A stretch of DNA of 64,000 nt from NCBI RefSeq assembly GCF_014633365.1, contig NC_068338.1:26166291-26230290 (forward strand), given 5' to 3'. Shown here piece after piece: positions 47,267 to 61,500 of this stretch. This stretch comes from Diospyros lotus (taxonomy: Eukaryota > Streptophyta > Magnoliopsida > Ericales > Ebenaceae). Position 1 is the first letter of the stretch, and each line of letters starts with the position of its first letter. Under the pieces are notes generated by a model. That model ran no database searches, had not been told where the DNA came from, and was given only the letters and a program-made list of their open reading frames with translations. Position numbers and translations under genes: made by a program.

Positions 47267-48950
47267 AACAAAATATAAATTTATAATTCATCAAATTATA
47301 AATTGTCACAGATTTTTAAATTATAACTTTAATTATAAAATTAGTGATATCAGTTATAGTTTAACAATTTAAAATGTCTAATGAGATTTATTTTGAGTTT
47401 TATATCTCACTAAACCACTAAATTGATCCTCTACTCCTAATATTTATTTTTTTTATAATTTAGATTTTGTATGGTATTCTTAAGAATAGACAGATAATCA
47501 ATGTCTTTTCGCTTAATTTTAAAATTAATCCTTTTATATTATAATACCCAATAAAAAAGAGTATACAGAGAGTGACCGTGACAAATAAGTGAAGAGACTC
47601 ACTTATTCCCGTGCACGGATGGTGGTGCCGGGAATAAGTGACCGTGACAAATAAGAACCCCGCCGTAAGAGGATGATTGTTGGGATAACTACTGAGACGG
47701 GGAGATAAGTCATGTGGTCCAGATAGTATTAGTGAACGGTGAGACAGGGAGATAAGTCATCTCTGAATTAGCACTACGGTTTTTATGGGAGAGATGTGGA
47801 GATACATGCCTAGTGAAAAGAGTCACTAGGAATGCTTAAAGGATTACCTTGTCCAAGTTGGGAAATTGCAAGATGTATGCTAGGAATAGAAAATGCGAAT
47901 CTTGGCGGAAGGAATAGTCTCTTTGTGGATCTTGCCCAGGGTTTGAGCGGTAGGGAAGTGATCGCTATGTATGATCGTTGCAAATATAGGGTCTCTTAGA
48001 CAACAAGGCATTGATGTGGTTTATTAAAGAGGGATCTTGAGCATCACTGCTCCGTTGTGTTGAGTGACTTAGAAAAGGGGTCAAACTTATTGGGAAAGAC
48101 CCTCGATGGGGAGGTTTGGTTTTTAGAACCTGAATGTTAAATAGTAAAGGCTTTGGTATTGACCACATCTGTGGACTTGAAAGACGCTTTGCGTTATACC
48201 TTGAGGTCCATGTGGAAGTTCAGCATTGTATCTCGTCCGTGGTGGTGAAGCGGACAATGAGGTTTATTCGGACATAGGGGGATATGCTGGGAGTGTGCGT
48301 AAGGAAGTTCCATGGCTATTGAAATGATTAAATATAGTTGGTGAAAGTTGCCTACAATAATAGTTATCACTCCAGCATTGGGTAAGTCGCCTTATGAGGC
48401 ATTTATTTTTATAGTAAGCCAGGTAGATCGCCAATGTGTTAAGAGGAAGTTGGATATCGGGCATTGTTGGGACCCAAAACTATTGAGAAAACATCGGGAA
48501 AAAAAAAAGATTAGAATACCTCTCATGTTGACACAGATTCTAGAAAAGATGAAGCTTGGGTCGTGTAGAAACCACCGGAGGCTAGCTTGACGATGCCTTC
48601 TTGTAGTCTTCAAATTTTAAAAATAAATTTGTGTTTGATGTATTTCTCCCTGCATATACTCTTTTTTATTGTGTATTATAATATAAAAGAATAAATTTTA
48701 AAATTAAGTGAAAAGACATCAATTATCTATCTATTCTTAAGAGTAGCATAAAAAATCTAAATTATTAAAAAAACAATTATTAGGAGTAAGGGATCAATTT
48801 AGTGGTTTGTTGAGACATAAAAATAAAAAAAAATCTTATTAGACAGTTTTAAATTGTTAAACTATAACTTATCAATAATTTTATAAAGTTATAATTTAAA
48901 AATATGTGACAATTTATAATTTGAAGAATTTAAACGTTTGATGTTTTATT
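47267..48950. mobile_element. Long-TIR element, copy B, internally deleted
   Basis: Inverted repeats at about 47267-47572 and 48625-48950. The left repeat breaks off at GTATACAGAGAG and joins sequence equal to 6559 of copy A, removing 1.2 kb with the FAR fragment. The GACAAATAAG string is repeated beside the junction (47579, 47644). No CACTA is present (empty site near 48196). Confidence 0.65.
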
Positions 48951-49772
48951 TCTCACCTGCAGATGCATTCTATTTCATCTACCAATGGCTAGTCCTTTTA
49001 ACGAATTAAAAAGTTTCTAGCTGTCGTGATTAACTATATACCTCTTTAATGACTACCGAAAATAGTTGGGTTTATCGACAAAAGTTGAAGAGATAGCGAA
49101 GTGACTCTTACATTTTTGTTAATTAAAATCCTAATTAAATGTGAAGCTAAGCATGAGTAATTAAGGATTACAACCACCTCACTTGTATTCAATTTCATTA
49201 AGAATTATCACTACTTATAAATGATCATAATAATCATATAATAACATTTTATAAAACTTAGAAATTGTTAAATATAACAAATTAACTTATATTGTTATAA
49301 AAATTACATTGTTATAATTTAAAAAGTTATAACTTTTATAACAATATAATGTATATTGTTATAAAATTATTTTTCATTATTTTAACATTTAATTGAAACT
49401 TGACACATTAAAATTGTCTAAATAATCATATGAATACTATTTGTGTACTCTTATTTGTTGTCACTGTGTTACGACATATTTTTATTAATTTATAATTTTT
49501 AAAGCAGTAAACTTATTAAATTAAACATCAAAAAATTAAAATCAAAATTACAATACAACAATTTGTAAATTTCTTATTTTAAAAATACATTTAGATCGTG
49601 CCCAATAAGCTAGGTTGTTGGGCTATAGTGGGCCAACAAGCACGAGGCGAGCCAAGCCAAGCTTAGTTAATCACAAGCTAAGCCAAGCAAGCTTACAAGC
49701 CCCTAGATGGTTTGACATCATTAATTAAAAACACATATTAAATAATTTAGAGGCATATAATATTATATTTAA

Positions 49773-51289
49773 GGCCGAATAGATTAATATATCCTGAACT
49801 TATAGTCAATTTTCAATTTTATCCAATTTCGACATTTGTTTCAATTTGGTCATTAAACTTTCACTTTTGTTTCAATTTTATTCTTGATCTAATAAACGTG
49901 TGTCCCAACTTATGTGGCAGCTAATGTGGTGTGATGACGTGTCCAATAATAGACAAGTCATCAACATGGGTAAATTGGGCAAGATTTGGGTTAGAACTAT
50001 GGGTGAATTGGGTCGGGTTGGGTTGCATCTGGGCCAAGTCCAGTGTGCTTAGAATGGCTGTAAATTTTCTAAAACCATGGGAACATTTTTGGAATTGTGA
50101 TCTATGGATGGCGACGAGAGGTAGCAGATTAGAGAAGGCGAAGAGAATCTTCCAACAATTCGATGCCAATAGAGATGGTGGGCTGAATAGGGAGGAAATG
50201 GCAACTCTAGTAGTCGTCGTAAACCCTAGGGTCAAGTTCAGCCACAAGCAAATAAATGTGATTCTCAATGAAGTTTTTCGGACCTATGATGAGTTCATCG
50301 ATAACGAGAAGGGGCTGACGTTCGATGGGCTGTTGTAAACCTATGACGACGACGGCAGCGACATGGATTACGACTTCGAAGCACTGGGCCTCAAGTTGAA
50401 GGTGGACAATGCATCAAAAGAAGCATCGTCGTCCTCAATAGTTGGCGAGAGGGTGGTGGAGCCGCACAAGAAACAGCGGACAACGGCCTGGGAGTAGCAC
50501 AATGTATCGTGTTCGACAATACGTGGAAGATTGTGGACAATTTGGAGATTTTTGTTCTGAAAACTCAAACCCATACCAAATTTCTCAATCCCTTTCAATC
50601 GCATTAAATTAATTTCCATCAAACCCAAAGCCAAAGCCCCATCAAATAATAAAACCCAAACCACTATTTTATTCTTTCTTCTTACGTCGTCCGTTCTCAC
50701 CAGCCACAAACCACGTCGTCGTTGTCGCTGCTATAGCCATGACTTAGAAGAGAGACAAAAAAGAGGCCGAGCTCAAGGTCCCCAATACCCTCATCTGCAA
50801 CGCCAATCTGATTGCCCCATCCTCTAAGCTCTCTAGCACCGAAAACCCTTCCATCGCCTTTGGCAGTTAGCTAAGATAGTTGAATCTTACGATGGATGCT
50901 ACATCAATTCATGTCGCCTCAAGAACTGATGATCCGTCAGATTGTCGAATCTGACGACATCTACTTTTACCTCTCCACCTCATCTTTTGCTAGAGAGATC
51001 ATTAGATCTAGCTTTATCGTCCCTAACTTTTACTTCTGACTCTTCGCCTCATTTTTCAATTTGATAAATTTGGTATGACACAAAAATGGCGTCATTTTGC
51101 TAACATGTCTATTATTGAACACGTCAGCACGCTACATCAACTACCACGTAAGATGGAATGCACGCTTGCTAGATCGAGGATAAAATTGAAACAAAAGTGA
51201 AAGTTCGATGACCAAATTGAAGCAAAGGTCAAAACTGGATAAAAATGAAAATTGACCTTAAGTTCAAGATATATTAGTCTATTCGGCCT
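49773..51289. mobile_element. Pack-MULE, copy B
   Basis: Same element as 12672-14172, with the same 9-bp duplication TATATTTAA at 49764-49772 and 51290-51298, so it inserted before the segment duplicated. It has an extra 50-60 bp near 49978-50040 relative to copy A. Confidence 0.92.
50108..50338 (+). pseudogene. Captured EF-hand/TPR gene N-terminus, copy B, early stop
   Basis: Begins MATRGSRLEKAKRIFQQF and stops after 76 residues where CAA of copy A is TAA (50336-50338). The same frame continues beyond the stop (TYDDDGSDMDYDFEALGL). Its EF-hand loop is DANRDGGLNREE, with the canonical Asp at position 1. The two copies have decayed differently: A keeps the frame but not the EF-hand ligand, B the reverse. 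Confidence 0.8.
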
Positions 51290-51397
51290 ATATTTAAAGA
51301 CATTTATGAATTTTTGCCTCTCATAATTATATTAGAACTATACAGATATAGATACTACTTAGAACCGTACAAATACAGATACGATTCGTATTAGAAC

Positions 51398-51669
51398 TAG
51401 GGGTGAGCAGAAGTTCGAATAAACTGAACTAACCGAACTAAACGGATTAGTTTGGTCGGTTCGGTTCAGTTTTTTTTGATAAAATAATTTAGTTCGGTTA
51501 ATTTGCTTCGATTTTTTTATGAGACGGTTCGGTTCGGTTAATAATATTTTTAATTTTCGGTTATTCGGTTAACCGAAGTAACCGGTTCAGCGAATCAATA
51601 ACTGCCCCCCCACCCCCAAACACGGAACCCACCCAATCCACGACACTCACACTCCCCCCCTTCTCTCTC

Positions 51670-51720
<51 letters not shown>

Positions 51721-54245
51721 CTGCCCCTACCCTTTCACTCGCAGGCGAGACTGCGAGATCGATTCCGGCTACCCAAAACACAGAATCCATACCCGACCGA
51801 ATCGAACCCTAACCCTCACCCCACCATCCCTCGCCTTCGTTTCTTCTTTTCCTTGTTCTTGGACGATCAACAAGGGCTATTCCAAGATCTAGGCTATGGC
51901 GGCGGCTGCCGAAGTGGTGGAGGGGCAATCAGCGACGATGACGTGCACTTCGAAGACAGAGGTTCGTCGTCCCCTTCATCTCCTTGTTTCTTCCTTTCCT
52001 TGTGCTTGGACGATCGACCCCATACCAACGATGATTGGCCGTCAGATAGAAGTTAGTATTGACGTTAGGTTAGGGTTTTAATTTTTCAATTTTGTTAACT
52101 TTCAGTGATGATTGGCCGTCCCCTTCGTCTCCTTGTTATGGGTTAGTTTCTTGATATTTCAGTGAGGTTAGTTTCAGTGAGATAGTTTCTTGATATTTCT
52201 TCCTTTCATTTCTATTTCCTTTTTTTGCACAAATTAATTTGTATTCTCTCAATTTCTAAATGGTTTTGCATATGCTCTTCTTGTATTTCATTTCTACAAA
52301 TCGGTTGGTTTTTATACTGATTTTGCATAATCGGTTATCGATTATCGATTTGGTTAATTCAGTTTAGTTTTTAGTTAGTTCAGTTTCGGTTAGTGGGGTT
52401 GGTCCACTACAAAAAATCAGCGTTTTAGCGATGGAATCGCTAAAACATCAAAATTCGTAGGTAATATTTTTAGCGACGAATTTAGTGATGGGTATCTTTT
52501 CGTGGCTAAAAAGGGCGTCGTTGAAATTTAACAACGGAATCAGTGATAGGGGTTGTACCTATCGCTAATCAGCGATGGGGAATTTTAATTTTTTTATTTT
52601 TTAGCGACGGGTTTGAGCCCGTCGCTAAATTTTATTTATTTTTTTATTTTTTAGCAATGTGTTTGAATCCGTCGCTAAATTTTAATATGTTATTTTTTAG
52701 AATTCAACCCCAAAATTCAAAATTCAATGCGTGCTAGGCCCCCCGGCATCCCCGCAACGATGCGATATTACTCCCAGTTATTATCTCAAGCTCTCCACCG
52801 AATTCGAACCCCCAACCTCTCATGACCAAGTTCCGTGCGCAAGCCAACCGATCTAGAAGCCTTCTTGTTTATTAATGTAGATAAAATATATTTATAGTAT
52901 TCATTTTCAAATATTTTAGAATTATATTTATATACCAAAATTTCTCAAACTTATTTAATGATATTAATTTTAATATTAATATTAGTAAAGGGAAATGAAT
53001 ATTAATTTTAATTTTATTTCATTATTAATTCAAATAAAACTTTATTAATTATTATATTAGCATTGAAAAATTATGTTTTTTTATTTTAATTTGTAATATA
53101 TTTAAAAATTATCAGTTTAATTTTTACTAATATTAATGTTAGTAAAAATTATTATGATATGTTTAAATATAAAATTCTTAAATTTTTACTTAATTTTATT
53201 TATTTTTTAGAGACGGAGTCACCCGTCGCTAAATTTTAATCCTTTATTTAATCTTTTTATTTTTTAGCAACGGGGTGAACCCCGTCGCTATATTTTAATT
53301 TATTTATTTATTTTTTTTGTTTTTTAGCGACGGGAATACCGCGTATCTAAATTTTAATTTTTTTTATTTTTTAGCGACGGGGTTGACCAGTCGCTAAATT
53401 TTAGTTCTTTATTTAATTTTTTTTTTATTTTTTAGAGACGGGTTCCCCCGCCGCTAAATTTTAATTTTTTTATTTATTTATTTTTCATTTTTTAGCGACG
53501 AGGTGTACCCCGTGGCTAAATTTTAAATTTTAAATTTTAAATTTTTTTATTTAATTTTATTTAAACTCTTTTATCTAAATTTTAATTTTTTTTATTTTTT
53601 TTATTTTTTAGCCACAGGATTGGCCTTGTCGCTAAATTTTAATTTTTATTTTAATTTTTTAACGATAGGGTTGCATGTCACTAAATTTGAATTATTTTAT
53701 TTTATTTTTTTTTATTTTTTAGCGACGAGGTTGAGCCCGTCGCTAAATTTTAATTTTTTATTTAATTTTTTTTTATTTTTTAGCGACGAGGTTGAGCCCG
53801 TTGCTAAATTTTAATTTTTTATTTAATTTTTTTTATTTTTTAGCGACGAGGTTGAGCCCGTCACTAAATTTTAATTTTTTTATTTTTTAGCAATAGGATT
53901 GACCCATCGCTAAATTTTAATTTTTTTATTTAATATTTTTTAATGTTTAGCGATGGGGTTGAGGCCGTTGCTAAATTTTAATATTTTTTATTTTTTGCTA
54001 TAAGATTTTCGTCGTTAATTCCGTCGCTAAATTAAAAAAATATTAAAAAAATTTGTGATAAAAATTCCGTCGCTATCCGTCGCTAATGAGCAACCGAATA
54101 ATTCCATCACTAAATTTCGTCGCTAAAATACATTTTTCTTGTAGTGGTCGGTTCGATTCGGTTAAGTTATTATATACTAGTCGGTTCAGTTCGGTTAGTA
54201 TTTTTTGGTCGATTCGGTTCGGTTATAACCGATTGCACACCCTTA
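51398..54245. mobile_element. hAT element, copy B, with nested CACTA
   Basis: Left end TAGGGGTGAGCA, right end TGCACACCCTTA. Target duplication ATTAGAAC at 51390-51397 and 54246-54253. Same position and interior as copy A. Confidence 0.9.
52405..54146. mobile_element. CACTA element of tandem hairpin units, copy B
   Basis: CACTACAAAAAATCAGCG to TTTTTCTTGTAGTG, with target duplication GTC at 52402-52404 and 54147-54149. The left hairpin zone is shorter than in copy A. The right zone has extra near-identical units (53700-53880, three with loops of GTTGAGCCC type), suggesting array expansion after the duplication. Confidence 0.88.
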
Positions 54246-54449
54246 ATTAGAACCATACAGATACAGATTTTCATATTACTTTCATTAGCTATTGAAATGG
54301 TTGAACAAAGCACTTTGCCGGTATCTCCGGGAGACATGCCTTTTTGGATTGGAGGAAAATAAATGATGCTCCAAATCCCTATGGATATGTAAGCCATTTT
54401 CAGTACAGGGAACTGGATGAAGTAGAGATAGATGATTCCACATGTATTA

Positions 54450-55275
54450 TGTTGTTTTTGTTTCCCAATGAGGCTCAAGGCGATGACGATAATTTGGGTT
54501 TATCTTCATAGATTTCGGCTCGGGATTGAAGTATAGTCCAAAAATACAACTCATTGGCATCCCATTAAAGAAGTCGGGTCGTAAGCCCTTTATTAAGCCT
54601 TTGGAGGAGAAATGGGCTGAGCACATTTGCTCAAGGCTTAAGGAAGCCCAAGCCCACTAAGCCCTCTGCCTTGCCCTAGCTCTGTCGTATAAAAAGGCTC
54701 TTTCCCTTTTCTTGTTGCCCTTATTAACGGCCAATTCTCTCTCTCTCTCTTTGCTCTCTCAATAGTTTCCTTTGATGGCTGATCTTCGTGAGTTTGTTCT
54801 TTCTCTTTTAGCCAAATCTCCCTTTCCATGGCAGTGGTCTTCCTTTCCTTTGGGACCTCTTGGTCGATCGGTGAGTAGTCTCTATTTATTCGATTCGGCA
54901 GATCCGTCTAAGGGATGCTCTCGGCCTACTATTCTTACTTCCATCTTCTTTTTGAGTGGTGCTCGTTGTTCCTTAGTGGATCGTTTTGGTGAGTAACCGT
55001 TTGGGTGGTTTCTGAGCGAGATCTGTAAATCGGTAAGAGGGCTTGAGTGTTAGAGGGTTACTATCCTTGGGATTTTTAGGGCTTTTCTGTGATTTGGTGA
55101 CTCTATTCCGTTGGTGTTACCTGAGTGGTACGAACTGGGAAGACTCAAATTTGAGTCTTGAAACGCCTTTACAGGGAGTTCTATTTCATGCTCTTATCTG
55201 GGTTCTTATTTTCGATGTTCTGTTTTTTTATAATTGCACTAACCGGTTCTACTTTGTAAGTGTTCTTTCGCAACA
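54450..55275 (+). mobile_element. Copia solo LTR, copy B
   Basis: 826 bp from TGTTGTTTTTGTTTCCC to TTTCGCAACA, homologous to 17319-21439 less its insertion. Target TATTA (54445-54449) versus TATTC (55276-55280), one mismatch. There is no primer site or interior, so it arose by LTR-LTR recombination. Confidence 0.88.
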
Positions 55276-55548
55276 TATTCTTTTCTTATCAGAATGTTTT
55301 TCCTTATCATGACTTCAATCGAAAGAAAAAAATAGGATTCGACTAGCAGAAGTTTACTTACCATACAAGTTCTTCCAGATGATGTAGGTTCCATTGGTTC
55401 AATGCAACATTTGCCATGTACTTCCTTTCATATTATTTCGATCGAAACTCCTTACAACTATATGTAAACCTCTTGTGGCATATATATATATATATATATG
55501 AGGACTTGATGTAATATTTTACAATTTCTCATGAAAGAGAAACATATG

Positions 55549-55554
55549 TTTATT
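55549..55554 (-). promoter_or_regulatory. Candidate poly(A) signal of FAR-d
   Basis: AATAAA on the minus strand, 18 nt past the FAR-d stop, in an AT-rich stretch. Position and sequence fit a plant near-upstream element; no transcript end is known. Confidence 0.4.
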
Positions 55555-55571
55555 AATTATTAATGTAATTA

Positions 55572-58500
55572 TCACTTAAACACATACTTTACCATGCCAG
55601 GAATGTGAGTCTTCATAAAGTAATCATCCCAATTAATGATCTTGGGATCAAAGTAAAACACATCTGTCTCAACATTGCCACCATTTCGGGCTAGAATCTG
55701 CAACTTTTCCATGTTTATATCATCGTACCTGAATGCAAAAAACACCTTCACTTTTAGACTAATTAGCCATATGGATATGAATATTAGTAATTAATTAATG
55801 AATTCTTAGTGTTGGGTTTGTGTTTCCTAATGAGCCCTACGACGGTGACGATGGTTTCAAGTAGGTATAATTTTTATAGGTTCCGGCCCTTGATTGAAGT
55901 ATTAACCTATAATCACCACTTATTGGCAACCCAATTAGAAGTCATGCCATAAGCCCATTTACCATCTCTTTGGAGGAGAAATTAATGGGCCTTAGCCCAT
56001 TTGCTCAAGAGATGGAGAAGTCTTAGCCCATTTGTCTTGTGCAATCCCATTTGTTATGATGGCCCATTTGCTTTGTGCAAGCCCATTCTCTGTGTGGCCC
56101 ATGCCGCAACCCATTTGTTGGTGCTCTAGCTGCCTCATATATAAGCCTTGTTAGTTCCTTTTGGAGATTCAAGTCGCTCTCTCTCTTTCTCTCTTGTCGG
56201 CGCCGATGTCTCCTCTTCATTCACCGACTTTCCTTGCCGCTTTGTGCGACATCTCCTTGCTGGTTTGTGCGGTGATCTCTTTGCCATTCTTAGACTGCGC
56301 CTCTCGATTTTCTTCTCTAAATATTCGATATGGCCGATTCTTTGGGAGAGGCTTTTGCGATTTACTGCATTCTTGTCTCTAGCTCTATCTTCATGATTCT
56401 TGTTCCTTTGTGAACTCTACTTTGTGTAGAGCTGTTGACAAGAGGTTTTTTTCATTTTGGTTGAGAGAGAGGGGCGTTTTGGGCGATTCATGGCTGGGTT
56501 TCGTTGGGGTTTGGTGGCCTTATTTGTGGTGTTGCCTAAGTGGTGGTTCTATAGCCCAGGTTTGAGCCTTGATCCATTGTCTTCATGACTGTCATTCATT
56601 GGCCAAAATAGGGAGTTTATTTTGTGTTCTTCTTGTTGTTGTTATCGGTTTACTCTTTTAGTTTTGGTTATTGTGCATTAACCTTGTTTTGCGAGTGCTT
56701 CCGCCCCAACAATTAGATTAACACCAAGGCAAATATATGTAATGAGCACTTACATGCCCTTAAAGAACAGGTAAGGTTGATAAATCTCAGCCATCTGAAT
56801 CACAAAGTTGATCTTTCGATGTAGATCCATGTACATCTTTTGAAAATATTGGCAAAATGCCATGTTTATTAGTTGTAATCCCTGTAGAAAGGATAGGAAA
56901 TGATACCATTAGATTCCATAAAGATAAAAAGAATAAAATCCATTAAATCCCCTTACATTAAGTTTACAATTAGGGACAGTTTTACCATCTTAAAATTTTA
57001 TTTTTGACAGAGAAACCCCTTAGAAACCATTCTATAGTCACTTAAAATTTTTTTCAGCATGTGAATTAATTTTTTCTTTTTTGACAGTTAATTTTAGGTC
57101 AAGAGGTTATCTATCAAAACAAAACCACAAGTGGTAATTAAAGTGTCCCAAAATATAAATTTTAATTAAGGGTGTTTAGTAAATTTTTTTTTTTAAAAAA
57201 AAGAACATCCTAGTAACATTAATGATTAATTAGAAGACATATTTGACATTAATTAATTTAGTTAAAGAAATACTAAAGTTGACATTAACTAGAAAAATTA
57301 ATCAACTAACAAACCTTGAGTGGAAGGACGTAACGAAATGCCATGTATCTGCGGAAGCTATCCATAGAGCTGAACACTGGGAGCTTGCCAACTTTGACGG
57401 GTTTTCCATCTTTTCCAATCCAAGGATGCTCAGTGAAGTAATGGAAGGCATAATCTTGGAGTTTGGTGAATCTTATGGGATTAGCTACCGATGAACTCAC
57501 ATGATATATTATGGTCTCTTCATCCCCTGCAGCTGCTTGATTAATTGCATAATAATCAGCTGCCATGGCCGCCATCATCGCATTAACCACGAGGTCTGCC
57601 GGGATCTGCATTCATCCAATAATAATTAATTAATCTTCTAAATGAACATTAATTGATTTTCTTAATTACTTGGGCAAAATAAACATGGTTTAATCATTAT
57701 CGGAATTAATTAATTACTGCTTACTAAATTAGAAAATAATGCGTTTAAGTAATTAATTAATTAATTAGCCCACCACATCGATTATAGATCCTGGATCACC
57801 AAGGAAGCATGTTAACTTTCCTTTCCCATATCCAATGTACAAGCTATCAACCGTTCTGCATGTAATCAGCCAAAACACAAGTCAAATAAAATTTATTTAA
57901 TTAAAGGAGAAATATACCCGACTCAACAACTTCGGGCGTGAGCTGAGTTGAGTTGATTGAGGCAAGTTTAAAAGTTAATGTTGGGTAAATATTTGAGTTA
58001 TAAGGTGAGTTTAAATAGTAAAATAATTAGAAATGATATAAAGTTAATTGTAAATATTATATATATAAGTTATAATAATTTATATTTTTAAATATATAAC
58101 AAAAATTCAATTAAAATTATGTTTTTTATTTTCTTCAATCAACTGTACATAACTCAATATTTGTGATTAAAGAATATATAGTTTATAAATCTATTTTATA
58201 AAAATATTTAAAAGTAGTATGAAAATAAATATATTTATTAAAATATATTTTCTATATATATAAATATAAACTAAGGAATAGTATATATGGACTTTTATTG
58301 GGACATATGAAATTGAGTTTTGGTTTTGAAATTCACTCACTTCGGGTTTAGTGGACCTCATTAGCATTACCACATTAGTAAGTCAGTTGAGGTAGTAGAC
58401 CTCACGAAATAAATTCGACCTTCAAAAGCCTGTCAATTTCCTTTTCGAGGGCTGACAACTTCTGAGGTGCAATATTTCGCTTCTTCTGTGTGGAAGGTCT

Positions 58501-61500
58501 AGTTCATGGTCGTACATTCAATTGATGGGAGATCACCTGAGGATTATCTCCTAGCATGTCTCCATGCAAAAATGTTTGCATTATTCTGTAGGCATTGTAT
58601 AATTTCTTGTTTCTCTTGTGGTGGCAGTTGGCTCCTGACATAGACCAATTTCTCCTTATTATATGCATATAGTTTGACAGGCTCTAAGGCCTTCACCAAC
58701 TATGGCTTCAACGATGCCTGCTCAGAAATGGATGTGGTCTCAACTGGAGCATCAGAAACTTTCTTGCCCTTGACACTCTTTATGGATGAGACATAACATA
58801 TATGAGCCTTCTTCTAATCATCTCAAACTTGTCTCACACCATTAAAAGTTGAGAACTTCATCAAAAGATAGCCAGGATGGATGACTACCCTAGAGCATCA
58901 TCATGGGGCATAAACACATTCCCTTAGTCTGCAGGACTGAAATTTATAGGCTCCTTATCAAATTTCACTTGAGCCACTAAATTAATCCACATGAAGGGCT
59001 TGACGCACATATGATTTCCTTGCTGATGAAAAGTCCCCAGCCAAAGTTTTCCCACCAGAAATAACGTGGATGTGCTCCCATGTTGGCTTATTGTTTGTAG
59101 GGGTTGTAGAAGTTTCTCCCTCTTGGGGCTTCCTCTATTGTTACTGCCGAGCCATTTCTTGCTGATTACCACCACCTCGGGGTTCTTCTCTCCATGGGTT
59201 GGGGTCCATTCTTGGAGATTTATCCGGTTGCTGGAAATAGCCAAAGTGTGGGCCCCCTTGCTGTTCTTGGGCCGGCCTAGGCCGATCTAGGAGGAACTGA
59301 TCCAGTTTACCCTCTCTGGATGATAACTCAATATAACCACGAAGATGGCGACACTCCTTTGTTGCATGGCCTAAACATTGATGGAATTAATAGAAAGATT
59401 GTAGGTCCATGCTTATTGGTCTATCAGATGGTGGAGGGAAATTGATGAGATTGGTATACGCCACAAATGAAAGAATGGCTATGCGAAAGTTAGACAGAGA
59501 AATGTACGCCTAGAACTTAGCCGAGGGTGGTACATCTGTCTAAAGCCTAGGTCGACTGTAGTCGTCAGACCTAGAGCCTTTTACATCATGTTGCCTAGAC
59601 CTCTCACCAGCTAGTCACCCCATTTTCTTTGTCTCCTCGTTAAGCTATTCTGGCAGGAATTCACAAGTGCATAGAATATCCAGTTGCACCACATATCTGT
59701 TGTCATGGGAAAATAAATCAACCAGTGTTGTCAATTGGTTAAGAGCTAGGGACTTCCTTAGCGGTAAAAGTGTAGTTCCCTACAAAAAAGTCGATATTGC
59801 CACACCAACCTACAAATCTTGGACGTCTAGGATGACATTCCAGAAACGGTCGATGTATTGTCTCAATGTTTCCTTGGCCCCTTGATGAATACCAAGAAGG
59901 AAAGTGGGAGCCTTCTTCCTTAGGGCATTAGCTATGAAAGTTGCTATGAACTTTGAGCGTAACTGCTCATAGAAGCGAATCTAGACGAATTGAAGCTCAT
60001 CGAACCAAACATGAGGGTACTCGACCAAAGACTGAAGGAAGACTAAGCACATTGTGGCATCACCTTTACTTATGTAAATATGCCAAGGATTTGAACCGTT
60101 GTGCCTAGAGAATAGAGTCTCCTTTTCCATCAAACTTGGGCGACTGTGGAAGTTTGAATTTAGGAGGAAGGGAACAACTCAATATCTCCTCAAAAAATGG
60201 GACTCTCCGCATTTGTTTATCACTAGGCACTACTCTTGCCATTTTTTGAGCTCCAAGAAGCTAGAAGGGCTCTACGATTAGAGTCTCGTGTTGGCCTCCA
60301 CACATCCTTGACAAAGGTGGTGCTCCCCATCGTGTCTTCCTGTGTAATCATTTTGCATGTGTTCCTATGCCTTTCTGCATACAACTCATCTTGCATAGCA
60401 ACACGTAATTGTGATCTTAGAGGGGCCATTAGTGGCTACGATGGATGCTGCTACGGAGCTATTAGAGTCTGCCTAGGGGAGGCACCGATTTGAATTCCCC
60501 CTAAGGTAGGAGGCTTAGAGGTGTAAGCCTTCCCAAGAGTTAGTAGGAGTGCGTGCAACAATTCAGATAAATGCTTTAAGACCTTGAACTTTTCTTCATT
60601 GCTTCTCCTCAAGTCATCGTATCTTTGTTCTAACTTATGAAACTTTTCAAGATATACAATAGATGACCTTCGAGCTCTAGAGGTTCTTGGTGCTTCAGCT
60701 TGGACCTAATCACCTTCTGTGTCACTGGGTTGGTCAGGCTTAAGAACCTGCCAAATAGGACATCCTCGTTGTCCGAAAGGTCGTCAGGGCATGTAAAGAA
60801 GGCATGATCAAGTGATGATTACTCGATGAACCAGCCTTGCTATAGAAAATATTTTTCGCTGGCCACTCAGCTCATTTGTTTTCTTTGCGATGTTGCAAGG
60901 TTCGCGCCCCATGAACCTAGTGAAATAGTAGAAGGACTTTTTCTAATAGTAGCCTTCCATTATCCAACTAGGAGAATGAAATGTGTGGCCTTAGGCTGGG
61001 ATACCCTTCCATGAGTAGACCTTGTTCGCCTTGCCATAAAGTTTAACTTTTTTCTTGTTTCCTTACAGACGATGCCAACTTCTTGTTGAAATACAATAAT
61101 TAAATTTATGTCCTAGGAAATAACTTGGCAAAGCCCAATGAGGAAGTCAGGGGTAAGGTATGTGTTGGCAAGGGATGCTAGCAGGCTCCTAATGGGAGGA
61201 TGGTTCGATTTGGTATACGGGAGAGAAGAATTATTAGGGCCAAGCTCGATCTGTTATCTGAGAGAGCTAATAGGATGCCTTGAGTCTTCAGATGCCTAAT
61301 GGGTCTTTGGGAGGCTTTTCCCTCAAAAACGTGGGTCTTTGGCTAGCTAGTCTTAGGATGACTCGACTCTGGGAGAGTTAAGAGAGTCTCTAGGCGATGC
61401 AATGCTCCGATGTTTTCGGGTGAGTTTGTGGCCCAAGCATAATTAGAAAGTACGTAGAGAACTCCCCTGTGCAGGCCCTCCGATGCCAAAGTCAGATCAT

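Larger units (their letters stand above)
44763..55280. repeat. Large duplicated segment, copy B (partner 1-21439)
   Basis: Same order and orientation as copy A but without its four later insertions, so it shows the empty sites. It joins FAR-c upstream DNA on its left to the 3' end of FAR-d on its right. Confidence 0.9.

Noticed and set aside
55320..55420. Possible extra FAR exon on the minus strand downstream of the stop (reads YMANVALNQWNLHHLEEL with a GTAAGT after it)
   Set aside because: FAR-d already ends with the family's usual C-terminus ([12 protein letters not shown], stop) and this stretch does not match a FAR region. It may be another gene's fragment, but nothing supports that.
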